This document shows, piece after piece, positions 55,355 through 64,000 of a stretch of 64,000 nt of DNA. The translations under genes and the position numbers were made by a program. The notes beneath the pieces were generated by a model. The model did not search any database. It saw nothing but the letters and a program-made list of their open reading frames with translations, and was not told where the DNA came from. Source of the DNA: JBBRXJ01 sp038248505 (GTDB lineage Bacteria > Bacteroidota > Bacteroidia > Bacteroidales > JBBRXJ01); assembly GCA_038248505.1 (NCBI GenBank), contig JBBRXJ010000001.1, forward strand, positions 62,001-126,000, in the 5' to 3' direction. Positions within the stretch are counted from its first letter, which is position 1. Every line of letters begins with the position of its first letter.

Positions 55355-56599
55355 TTATTTTAGATCAAAGGCCTTTTTAATTTGATCAACAAAGTCGAGC
55401 TTTTCCCATGTGAAGGTCTCGAATGTTTGATCTTTGCCATTTATTTTTACGGTTTTCTTGCCAGGAATACGACCCATGTGACCATACGCTGCGGTTTCTT
55501 CGAAGATTGGATTGCGAAGTCCTAAGCGTTTGATGAAAGCAGCTGGACGTAAGTCAAAAAGTTGTTTTACTACCTCAGCAATTTTATCATCACCACCCAC
55601 TTTTGAAGTGCCAAAAGTTTTTACGTTAATACTTACAGGCTCAGCAACACCAATGGCGTATGCAACTTGAACTTGAGCTTCGTCGGCTACACCAGCAGCA
55701 ACTAGGTTCTTTGCGATATGGCGAGCAGCATAAGCAGCTGAACGGTCAACCTTTGAAGAATCTTTTCCGGAGAAAGCACCACCACCATGAGCGCCACGGC
55801 CACCATACGTATCAACAATAATCTTACGGCCAGTAAGACCGGTATCTCCATGAGGACCACCAATAACAAATTTACCTGTTGGGTTAACAAAATATTTTAT
55901 ATCGTTACCGAATAGTTTTTGTATGTCAGCAGAATATGCAGCTTTAACGCGAGGCATTAAAATACTAATTACATCATCATGTATCTTTTTTTGCATGGCT
56001 GCTTCAGTATCGAAGTCATCATGTTGAGTTGAAACAACAATGGTATCAATTTTTACAGGCTTGTTATTGTCATCATATAATACTGTAACCTGCGATTTTG
56101 AGTCAGGAGCAAGATAAGCCATTTGTTTACCTTCACGACGAATTTTGGCAAGTTCTAAAAGAATGATGTGTGACATATCAATGGTTAATGGCATTAAGCT
56201 TTCGGTTTCGCGACAAGCATAACCAAACATCATACCTTGGTCACCAGCGCCTTGTTCCATTTCGCTTTGGCGCTCAACACCCTGACGAATGTCGGCTGAT
56301 TGTTCATGCAAAGCATTTAATATTCCGCATGACTCAGCTTCAAATTTGTAACTTGCTTTAGTATAACCAATGCGATTGATTACACGACGTGTGATTGCTT
56401 GCACGTCAATATTTCCGTCAACGTGCATTTTGTATTCACCACCTACTACAACTAAACCTGTTGTTGCAAAGGTTTCACAGGCACATTTTGCCGAAGGATC
56501 GATGGCTAATACGGCATCGAGTACGCCGTCGGATATTTGATCACACACTTTATCTGGATGACCTTCTGAAACAGATTCGGATGTAAATAAGTAAGGCAT
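55355..56599 (-). CDS. metK: S-adenosylmethionine synthetase
   Basis: 414 residues. Signatures: [21 protein letters not shown] (8-28 region), [38 protein letters not shown] and a conserved C-terminal FTWEKLD. It makes SAM from methionine and ATP. It lies 28 bases after ahcY, and the following adenosine kinase completes recycling of SAM products. No SAM riboswitch fits in the short gap in front. Confidence 0.97.
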   Translation of the reverse strand: MPYLFTSESVSEGHPDKVCDQISDGVLDAVLAIDPSAKCACETFATTGLVVVGGEYKMHVDGNIDVQAITRRVINRIGYTKASYKFEAESCGILNALHEQSADIRQGVERQSEMEQGAGDQGMMFGYACRETESLMPLTIDMSHIILLELAKIRREGKQMAYLAPDSKSQVTVLYDDNNKPVKIDTIVVSTQHDDFDTEAAMQKKIHDDVISILMPRVKAAYSADIQKLFGNDIKYFVNPTGKFVIGGPHGDTGLTGRKIIVDTYGGRGAHGGGAFSGKDSSKVDRSAAYAARHIAKNLVAAGVADEAQVQVAYAIGVAEPVSINVKTFGTSKVGGDDKIAEVVKQLFDLRPAAFIKRLGLRNPIFEETAAYGHMGRIPGKKTVKINGKDQTFETFTWEKLDFVDQIKKAFDLK

Positions 56600-56627
56600 A
56601 TATAAAAAAGTTAAAAGTTAAAGTATA

Positions 56628-58049
56628 TTAATATCTGTAGTGTTCTGGTTTGTATGGACCATCAATAGGGGTACTAATATAATCTGATTGTTCTTTTGTA
56701 AGTACGGTAAGTTTTACCCCTAATTGATTGAGATGTAAACGTGCTACTTCTTCGTCGAGTTTTTTCGATAAGCGATAAACGCCAACTTTGTAGTCGTTTT
56801 TCCAGAGATCTAATTGAGCTAGTGTTTGGTTGGTGAATGAATTGCTCATTACAAATGAAGGGTGACCGGTTGCACAGCCTAGGTTTACCAAACGACCTTC
56901 AGCAAGTAAGAATATTGCATGACCGTCAGGGAATACATATTTATCTACTTGTGGTTTAATATTTACCCTTTTAATTCCAGGAAAGTTAACTAGTTTCTCT
57001 ACTTGAATTTCACTATCGAAATGACCAATGTTACAAACGATGCTTTGATCTTTCATTTGCTTCATGTGCTCAATTGTTATAATGTCGGCATTGCCAGTAG
57101 TGGTTACAAAAATGTTACCTTCTTTTACTGCCTCTTCCATAGTGGTTACTTGATATCCTTCCATGGCAGCTTGTAATGCGCAGATTGGATCTATTTCAGT
57201 AACAATTACACGTGCACCATAGGTTGCCATAGAACGAGCTGAACCTTTTCCTACATCGCCATAGCCGCATATTACCGCTACTTTACCAGCAATCATAACA
57301 TCGGTTGCTCGTTTAATACCATCTGCTAATGATTCACGGCAACCATATAAGTTATCGAATTTAGATTTTGTTACCGAGTCGTTTACGTTGATGGCTGGGA
57401 TTAACAAATCACCTTTCTCTAACATCTGATATAAACGATGTACTCCAGTGGTTGTTTCTTCTGAAATACCTTTCAACTCTTTAACAACTCCATGCCATTT
57501 TTGAGGCTCTCTTTTTAATATATCTTTAAGAAGATTTAAAATAATTTCTTCTTCTTTATTTGAAGCCTTGCGGTCAATGGTTTTTGGATCGTTCTCTGCT
57601 TTGAAGCCCCAGTGAATAAAAAGAGTTGCATCGCCCCCATCATCAACAATGAGGTTTGGGCCTTTACCGCCAGGAAAGGTGAGCGCTTGTTCGGTGCACC
57701 ACCAGTATTCTTCGAGTGTTTCGCCTTTCCAAGCAAAAACCGGTATGCCTGCTGCTGCAATAGCTGCTGCTGCATGATCTTGTGTTGAGAAAATATTGCA
57801 ACTAGCCCAACGTACATCAGCACCAAGTTCTTTTAATGTTTCAATTAATACGGCAGTTTGTATGGTCATGTGTAATGAGCCCATTACCCGTGCTCCTTTA
57901 AGAGGTTTTGCTGCTGAATATTTGTTGCGTATTGACATTAAGCCCGGCATTTCTTTTTCGGCAATCTCAATTTCTTTGCGACCCCATTCGGCCAAATTAA
58001 TGTCAGCTACTTTGTATTGCATGCTTTCTGTTTTTGATATTACGTTCAT
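56628..58049 (-). CDS. ahcY: Adenosylhomocysteinase
   Basis: 473 residues, the longer bacterial form with an insert near 150-190. Motifs: [54 protein letters not shown] (catalytic Lys and Asp), the NAD site [13 protein letters not shown] and the C-terminal KPEHYRY. It splits S-adenosylhomocysteine to adenosine and homocysteine. First gene of the ahcY-metK-kinase operon with a promoter-like box at 58074-58081. Confidence 0.97.
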   Translation of the reverse strand: MNVISKTESMQYKVADINLAEWGRKEIEIAEKEMPGLMSIRNKYSAAKPLKGARVMGSLHMTIQTAVLIETLKELGADVRWASCNIFSTQDHAAAAIAAAGIPVFAWKGETLEEYWWCTEQALTFPGGKGPNLIVDDGGDATLFIHWGFKAENDPKTIDRKASNKEEEIILNLLKDILKREPQKWHGVVKELKGISEETTTGVHRLYQMLEKGDLLIPAINVNDSVTKSKFDNLYGCRESLADGIKRATDVMIAGKVAVICGYGDVGKGSARSMATYGARVIVTEIDPICALQAAMEGYQVTTMEEAVKEGNIFVTTTGNADIITIEHMKQMKDQSIVCNIGHFDSEIQVEKLVNFPGIKRVNIKPQVDKYVFPDGHAIFLLAEGRLVNLGCATGHPSFVMSNSFTNQTLAQLDLWKNDYKVGVYRLSKKLDEEVARLHLNQLGVKLTVLTKEQSDYISTPIDGPYKPEHYRY

Positions 58050-58073
58050 ACGATGTTAAAATTTTAAAGATGA

Positions 58074-58081
58074 CAAAGATA
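58074..58081 (-). promoter_or_regulatory. Candidate -7 box of ahcY operon
   Basis: Minus-strand TATCTTTG followed by TC matches TAnnTTTG and predicts a leader of about 20 bases. A -33 TTG is not clear at 19-21 bases. Confidence 0.45.
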
Positions 58082-58389
58082 AATAAAAATGACTAATACC
58101 CATAAAATAAGGATGATTGATTATAAATTGTATGATATTAAATTGCTTGTTTGTAATACAAAGGCTGAGAGTGAGTTGTATAAACTTTTTTAAGATAAAT
58201 GACTGATGATACGAAATAAATTTCTTTATTTAACGATATTTTGTGTAGTGGACTAAAAAAAAGGGTGTAAATTCTATATATCACACAAAAAATCATTTCG
58301 GTCCATAAAAAAATATGCCTCATGCCTCAATATTTCTATTCTTATATTACATTATTCTGTTTTTTATAGAGTAAAGCTCATTTTTATAC

Positions 58390-58397
58390 TAAATTTG
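58390..58397 (+). promoter_or_regulatory. Candidate -7 box of amt
   Basis: TAAATTTG followed by CC matches TAnnTTTG; predicted leader about 45 bases. No -33 TTG is clear. Confidence 0.4.
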
Positions 58398-58448
58398 CCA
58401 CCAAAACTGCAAAAATTGATTGTATAATTCTTTAATTCTTTAAAAATT

Positions 58449-59666
58449 ATGTTCGATACTGGTTTAACTGCCTTTATGTTGTTAGCAACTAGTTTAGTAA
58501 TGCTAATGACGCCAGGCTTGGCTTTCTTCTATGGAGGACTTGCCTGTAAGAAGAATATTCTAAATGTTATGATACAGAGCTTTGTATCTATGGGGATTAC
58601 CACTGTACTTTGGTTTCTCTTTGGTTATTCTTTGTGTTTTAGTGGTGGCGAGGGTATGATTATTGGTAACCTCGATAAAGCATTTTTAAACGGGGTAACG
58701 GTACACTCCATCTTTAGTCCCGATAAACGTTTTCCTGAAATTGCTTTTGTGGCTTATCAAATGATGTTTGCCATTATTACTCCTGCGCTTTTAACAGGTG
58801 CATTTGCTAATCGTATCACTTTTAAGGCATACATTATATTTCTTATAGCATGGCAAATTTTGGTTTATTATCCTTTTGTACACATGGTTTGGGGTAACGG
58901 ATGGCTAGCTCAATTAGGAGTTCGCGATTTTGCTGGTGGTATTGTAGTACATATAACTGCTGGTTTTGCCGCTTTAGCCTCGGTTTTTTATGTAGGCCAA
59001 CGTAAAGTTAGAAATGAGAAGCCTAATAATATTCCTTTAGTTGCTGTTGGTACATCGTTGTTATGGTTTGGATGGTATGGTTTTAATGCTGGTAGCGAGT
59101 TACAAATGAATGGTATTACCGCCATTGCATTCCTTAATACCGATATTGCGGCATCGGTTGCAGCGGTTACGTGGCTAATACTCGATTGGACTGTTGGCCC
59201 TAAACGTCCTACCTTTATTGGTTTACTTACGGGTTCGGTTGCTGGTTTAGCTACCATTACTCCAGCTGCCGGTTATGTGTCGTTGCCAGTTGCTTTTTGC
59301 ATAGGTATTGCTGCATCGCTTATTTGTTATTGGGCGGTTATGTTTAAGAATCGCCGAGGTTGGGATGATGCCCTTGATGTGTGGGGTGTGCATGGTATTG
59401 GCGGTTTAAGCGGTACTATTTTACTAGGTGTTTTTAGTAATCCGAATATTAACCCAATGGCTGCAAGGGGTCTTTGGACGGGTGATTCAGCTTTTTTTAT
59501 TTTAGAACTTTCAGTAGCGCTTGGCTCCGCAGTATTTGCTGTTAGCTTTACTTATTTGATGTTGTATCTCATAAATTTTATTACTCGTGTGCGTGTATTG
59601 CCTGAAGAGGAGGAGATTGGCCTTGATGCCGTATTTCATGGGGAGATTGCGAGGGATGAGTTCTAA
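58449..59666 (+). CDS. amt: Ammonium transporter Amt
   Basis: 405 residues with eleven hydrophobic helices. Family signatures: MLLATSLVMLMTPGLAFFYGGLACKKNIL near the N-terminus, DFAGGIVVHITAGFAALAS (pore His), WFGWYGFNAGSELQMN, GLATITPAAGYV and WGVHGIGGLSGTILLGVF (second pore His). It conducts ammonium/ammonia across the inner membrane. No glnK follows, unlike the common amtB-glnK pair; the first helix has no cleavable signal. Single-gene transcript with a strong terminator. Confidence 0.97.
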   Translation: MFDTGLTAFMLLATSLVMLMTPGLAFFYGGLACKKNILNVMIQSFVSMGITTVLWFLFGYSLCFSGGEGMIIGNLDKAFLNGVTVHSIFSPDKRFPEIAFVAYQMMFAIITPALLTGAFANRITFKAYIIFLIAWQILVYYPFVHMVWGNGWLAQLGVRDFAGGIVVHITAGFAALASVFYVGQRKVRNEKPNNIPLVAVGTSLLWFGWYGFNAGSELQMNGITAIAFLNTDIAASVAAVTWLILDWTVGPKRPTFIGLLTGSVAGLATITPAAGYVSLPVAFCIGIAASLICYWAVMFKNRRGWDDALDVWGVHGIGGLSGTILLGVFSNPNINPMAARGLWTGDSAFFILELSVALGSAVFAVSFTYLMLYLINFITRVRVLPEEEEIGLDAVFHGEIARDEF

Positions 59667-59679
59667 TTTTATAGGTAAT

Positions 59680-59716
59680 TAAAGTGGTGTGCAACTTAGT
59701 GTCGCACACCACTTTA
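59680..59716. terminator. Terminator after amt
   Basis: Perfect 13-base stem (59680-59692 and 59704-59716) with GC-rich core and A/T flanks, between amt and the convergent deacetylase gene. Confidence 0.85.
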
Positions 59717-59755
59717 TAAAATAATACACCAAGATTTATTTTAAACGAAATTGTT

Positions 59756-60376
59756 CTAAGATAAAATAGAAAATGTATACCCTTGTTTTTTGTAAAATTC
59801 AATGGCTCGGGGTAAAACAAAACGAAGATTTTTTTCAGCTTTATAGCTATCATGAAAAACCACAATAGAGCCGGGTTTTGAATGTACAACAATATTTTGC
59901 AGGCAGTCTTCGCCAGTAAGTGACTGATCAAAATCGCGGCTGAGAACATCCCACATTACTATTTTGTAATGTTTTCTTAAACGAGTAATTTGGGATATTT
60001 TAATTTTTCCATACGGTGGACGAAAATATTTTGAATGTACTAAATGTTGTGCTCGTTCTATATCCTCAAAATAATTTTGATTTGGGGTGCGCCATCCTTT
60101 TAAATGATTGAAGGTATGGTTGCCAATGGAGTGTCCTTCATCGCCAATGCGTTTAAATAGTTCTGGCTGATCTTCAATATTCTTTCCTAAACAGAAGAAA
60201 GTAGCACGCACCTTTTGTTCCCTCAATAAATCCAATACCCATGGGGTAATTACAGGCATAGGGCCGTCATCAAAGGTTAAATAAACCGTTTTGCGGGTTT
60301 TTCTAAGTTCTCTAACATCCCATGTTAACGACGGAAATATTTTCTTTAACAATACGGGCGATGTGAACATATTCAT
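59756..60376 (-). CDS. Polysaccharide deacetylase (NodB homology)
   Basis: 206 residues, essentially a bare NodB domain. The five motifs are present: TFDDGP (33-38, catalytic Asp and metal Asp), GNHTFNH (metal His pair), RPPYGK, WDVLSRDFD and VFHDS (catalytic His). It would remove N- or O-acetyl groups from peptidoglycan, chitin-like or other polysaccharides. No clear signal peptide; a hydrophobic N-terminus (MFTSPVLLKKIFP) may tether it. It stands alone, convergent with amt. Confidence 0.92.
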   Translation of the reverse strand: MNMFTSPVLLKKIFPSLTWDVRELRKTRKTVYLTFDDGPMPVITPWVLDLLREQKVRATFFCLGKNIEDQPELFKRIGDEGHSIGNHTFNHLKGWRTPNQNYFEDIERAQHLVHSKYFRPPYGKIKISQITRLRKHYKIVMWDVLSRDFDQSLTGEDCLQNIVVHSKPGSIVVFHDSYKAEKNLRFVLPRAIEFYKKQGYTFSILS

Positions 60377-60512
60377 AGCTTATTGTACCTTAATGTCAAT
60401 AAAAATTATCAGACCATCCGATGTTTTTTACCAATATTATACTAATACACTCCTAAAGTAGAATACCCTAATATAAATGGATGTTAATTTGTTAAATGGT
60501 TATTAATCAGGT

Positions 60513-63500
60513 TTATTCTTGTTTTAATGAAGGGGCAATTAGAGTATAGTAATTCTGAAACTTTTTATCGAATTCCTCTGCTTTAGCCATGTCGCCATAA
60601 CGTCGCTCCATTCCAACAACCTGCTGAAATACATGTAAATATAGTTTTTTCTCATAATCGAGGTCTTTGCCTTTATCCTTTAAAGCTATAAAACATTGTA
60701 GATATTGCTCGGTAAGCCTACCTAGTTTTGTAAGTATTGCTTCAGCCTTAGCTTTTTCGCCTAGTTTTAAATAACCCTCGGCAATTAATAATATAAAATA
60801 TTTATAGGGTACTTGGTTGTAAGGTATTACCTCAACACAACGATCTAATACTTTTAATGCGGAGTCATTTTTGCCCTCTTCAATTAAGGTATTAGCTAAT
60901 CGTGCAAAAATGCTTCGGTAATTAATCATCATACGTCGTATATCTTCATTAGCATAAACGTTAGAATCGGCTACATTGCCCCATTGAAATTCATTCATTA
61001 ATTTATTATACATAATGTCGGTATCAATCCCGCCAGATTCTCCAGCAGTACTACCAAATTTTATTGGGGTAATTTGATACGCCAATCCGGTAATTAAAAA
61101 ATAATCACTCAATCCAACATAATTATCGTCTGAAACGGTTACTGCAAAATACATTGGGCGTTTCCAGTTATTGCTCGCTAAAATATCAAGCACCATCAAA
61201 TCATTTTTAAGAAGGTAGCTTTTGCTAATTGTAAAGTCTAATTGTTTACTCAACATTGATGCGTATCGCAATGGAAGTTGGCCACTTAACATTACTTGTG
61301 CAGAGTCAACATCAACCGTAAATTGTCGTGACGGAAGAAAGCTAATCATATTATTACCTGGTGTTACTTTTGACTTCGGATCATTTGCCACAAAACTTAT
61401 GGAGCGTCGTAAATCAATAGATCGTTTTACACGATCAGTAACGTAAACCACATCATTGTTGCCTTGTAGGTATTGATGTGGTTTTAGTATTAATGGAATG
61501 GGTTTTGATTCGTAAGCCGATTGTGCCAGCTGATCAATATACCAATCGGCACCAATATAACTCAGATTCACTACACGCACATCGGTACGTACTCCCTCCA
61601 CTTCTTGAGCATACCAAAGAGGGAAGGTGTCGTTATCTCCATTGGTAAATAGGATGCCATTTTTTTCGCAGGAGTTGAGATAGTTTTTTGAAAGATCACG
61701 AGCAGCATACCGATTAGATCGGTCATGATCATCCCATGTTTCAGCAGCCATTTGAATAGGAATAGCGGTCGTAAGCAGTGTCACAGCCGATGCAGCTACC
61801 ATGCCATTCATCTTTTTACTCAGTATTTCGAATAATGCCGCCACGCCTAATCCAATCCAAATAGTAAAAGCGTAAAACGATCCAGCATAGGCATAGTCGC
61901 GTTCACGAGGCTGATATGGGGTTTGATTTAAATAAATTACAATGGCCAATCCGGTCATAAAAAATAATAACATTACTATGCTAAAATCTTTTCTGTTTTT
62001 GCGAAACTGCCATATAAGGCCTATTAAACCTAATATTAGCGGCAGAGCATAAAAACGATTACGTGCTTTATTCTTTTTTAAATCTTCGGGCAATTTGTTT
62101 TGATCACCCAAACGTGCATTATCAATAAATGAAATTCCAGTTATCCAATTACCGCTTATGGCATTGCCATGACCTTGTATATCGTTTTGGCGTCCAGCAA
62201 AGTTCCACATAAAGTAACGCCAATACATAAAATTAACCTGATAGCTAAAAAAGAAACGTAGGTTCTCACTAAACGAAGGAATATACTCGGCAACGGGTTC
62301 TCCATTTTGGTTTTGTATGGTAACTTTTCGTCCTTCAATTTTACCCCATTCTTTATACACTTCAATATGGCTAGGCTCATTGCTAAACATGCGAGGGAAG
62401 ATAGAAACAAAGCGCTCATCATATTTATACTCTGGTTTTTTTGAGCTAGCCACATACTTGCCATCTATTTGAGTATAGGTAGGCTTGCCTTCAGTCTCTT
62501 CAACCATTGGGGCATTATAATATTGGCCCAATAATAAAGGACGGTCGCCATATTGCTCACGGTTAAGATATCGTTGCAGTCCGAAAACGGTTTCAGGGTC
62601 ATTCTGATCCATGGGCGGATCAGCCTGAGAGCGTATAAAAATCATACTGTATGACGAATAGCCAATAATAATCATCATTAAGCAGAGTATGGCAGTGTTT
62701 AAAATAACTTTAGTATGAATGTGACTATAGTACAATCCGAATATTAATGCAGTTGCTAGAATGGCTAAATATATTATGATACCACTATTATAAGGCAAGC
62801 CAAAAGTATTTACCAAGAAGAGTTCAAATACGGCCGCCATATTAACAGCACCCTGAATAATGCCATACATTACAATTGCAACGAGTACTACAGAAAGTAT
62901 TGCTGCCTTGATTATTCCATATTTTGTTATTGGGAATTTGCGGAAATAATACACAAAAACGATAGCTGGAATAGCCAATAAGTTCAATAGATGCACTCCG
63001 ATAGATAATCCCATAAGATAAGCTATCAAAATAATCCAGCGATTAGCATGTTTTTTATCCGCTTCGTTTTCCCATTTAAGAATGGCCCAAAAAACGAGGG
63101 CGGTGAATAGTGAGCTAGTAGCATATACCTCGCCCTCAACAGCCGAGAACCAAAAGGTATCGGAGAAGGTGTATGCCAAAGCGCCTACTACGCCACTTCC
63201 CATTACTGCAATTAGTGTGGCTACATTGTATTCTGCATTCTTAATTAGAATTTTCTTAGCTAAATGAGTGATACTCCAAAATAAGAATAGTATAGTGAAT
63301 GCGCTAACAATTGCCGATAACGAATTAATCATTCGAGCAACATCAGCAGGGGTGGCAGCAAACATACTCGCAATGCGGCCAAGTAGCATAAAAAAGGGGG
63401 CTCCCGGAGGATGGCCAACTTGAAGCTTATAAGCAGAGGAAATAAATCCCCGCAATCCCAAAAGCTTACGGTGGGCTCAATGGTTAAAAGGTAAACTATG

Positions 63501-63559
63501 GCAGAGATTGCGAAAACAATCCAGCCTGTAATTGTGTTTATGCGTTGATAGGACTTCAT
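60513..63559 (-). CDS. DUF2723 membrane protein, one frameshift near the N-terminus
   Basis: The protein starts at 63559 (MKSYQRINTITGWIVFAISAIVYLLTIEPTVSFWDCG) and continues after a -1 shift at about 63447 as FISSAYKLQVGHPPGAPFFM to the stop at 60513; about 1,015 residues in all. The shift removes the base that would restore Glu in the conserved FWDCGEF. About twelve hydrophobic helices fill 15-290 and 440-560 (DYAYAGSFYAFTIWIG); a soluble C-terminal half ends in TPR-like helices (SALKVLDRCVEVIPYN). DUF2723 belongs to the GT-C glycosyltransferase-like group; the animal homologue TMEM260 is an O-mannosyltransferase. A protein O-glycosylation role is possible here but unproved. The downstream frame alone could start at 63461 but would lack the first helix. 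A sequencing error or true mutation are both possible. Confidence 0.82.
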
Positions 63560-63793
63560 ATATTTTATTAATTATGGACTAAATGTATAAATTATTTATG
63601 AATTTGCTTACAGACCTGACTCTTTAACATTTTTTCTGTTTGATTATACTTTTTGATTCGATCGACTTCTCTTTAATTTGGCCATGTATTGGCGATAGAG
63701 ATCTTGTATATCATTCTTCTAAATGGATGAGAAGCGGATTACTATTATTGTGGGAGATAATAGTTTTTACTATCTTGCATCTTTTAGACTAAG

Positions 63794-64000
63794 ATGAAAA
63801 AAATAGCACAGTTACTTTTCAGCCTTTTTATTTCAGCCTTTTCACTGTTGGCCATTGAGCCCAATGATATTTTTTTGCCCAATAATGAAATAAATCCAGG
63901 TGATAGTAATCGCTTCAGTTTTGATTTCTACGCTAACAGCTTTTTTAAAAATAATGAGTATTTCAGCGATTTTATTGAGGGCTATACCGTAATTGGCTAT
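63794..64000 (+). CDS. Exported protein, cut by the window edge
   Basis: 69 residues are visible: a signal peptide (MKKIAQLLFSLFISAFSLLA) and the start of a mature part, FSFDFYANSFFKNNEYFSDF followed by IEGYTVIGY. The aromatic-rich strands suggest an outer-membrane beta-barrel or surface protein, but the fragment is too short to name. Divergent from the DUF2723 gene across 234 bases in which no promoter is clear. Confidence 0.6.
   Translation, partial: MKKIAQLLFSLFISAFSLLAIEPNDIFLPNNEINPGDSNRFSFDFYANSFFKNNEYFSDFIEGYTVIGY

Larger units (their letters stand above)
58050..58448. other. Divergent control region between ahcY and amt
   Basis: 399 AT-rich bases with a -7 candidate on each strand (58074-58081 minus, 58390-58397 plus). 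No riboswitch fold or small gene recognised. Confidence 0.45.

Noticed and set aside
55702..57826. Additional open frames inside metK and ahcY
   Set aside because: They are out-of-frame copies of highly conserved genes with no independent motifs.
56600..58448. SAM or SAH riboswitch ahead of metK or ahcY
   Set aside because: The 28-base gap before metK is too short, and the 399-base region before ahcY shows no conserved riboswitch core.

Overview
The window is an AT-rich chromosomal segment from a member of the Bacteroidota. Supporting signs: secreted proteins with type IX secretion (T9SS) C-terminal sorting domains of both the 'YPNP' type A and the 'FSPNGDG' gliding-associated type B; starts that lack Shine-Dalgarno sequences; promoter-like TAnnTTTG boxes; DUF4271 next to hemD; a FucP-type sugar MFS; and many lipoproteins. 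The lineage below phylum cannot be fixed from sequence alone. There is no phage, transposase, CRISPR array or rRNA, and one tRNA (Ala, anticodon GGC).

Layout. (1) 1-9.1 kb is partly decaying: a T9SS-sorted protein with two in-frame stops, an operon ychF - M14 carboxypeptidase - catalytically altered PafA-like phosphatase, the HU gene, and a broken outer-membrane-protein/WD-repeat gene pair that runs into the HU terminator. (2) 9.1-12.1 kb: htpG and an unknown secreted protein. (3) 12.4-22.3 kb: a co-directional signalling operon: CheR, a degenerate CheR paralogue, stand-alone CheB, a membrane GAF protein, a GAF-PAS-PAS-SpoIIE phosphatase, a SiaB-like kinase, a SiaC-like phosphoprotein with its phospho-threonine at position 68, and an ABCG-like transporter with a TerB-like N-terminus. 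This is the most novel-looking system in the window. (4) 22.3-31.3 kb: two unknown exported proteins, then housekeeping genes (lplA, PAP2 phosphatase, obgE, adk, hpt, purE, an SDR, tRNA-Ala, yidD, rnpA, hemD, DUF4271).

(5) 31.5-54.2 kb: carbohydrate use. A lipoprotein esterase, a GH42-like enzyme, an SGNH esterase, MFS sugar importer plus ROK kinase (with ispD beyond a terminator), then a tight operon of GH5-like, GH2 beta-mannosidase, DUF898, M48 protease, GH92 alpha-mannosidase and a GH42/GH164-like enzyme, followed convergently by a GH52-like enzyme. There is no SusC/SusD pair. The content suggests trimming of mannose-rich oligosaccharides or glycans, with uptake of monosaccharides through the MFS and phosphorylation by the ROK kinase. 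Inside this stretch (39.4-40.1 kb) two broken gene ends abut, a rearrangement scar.

(6) 54.3-58.1 kb: an activated-methyl-cycle operon ahcY - metK - adenosine kinase. (7) 58.4-64 kb: amt ammonium channel, a polysaccharide deacetylase, a large DUF2723 membrane protein interrupted by one frameshift, and the start of an exported protein cut by the window edge.

Several genes carry stops or frameshifts. Some frameshifts lie in 8-9 base homopolymers, so assembly error must be excluded there. The substitution-type stops and the truncations look like real decay.
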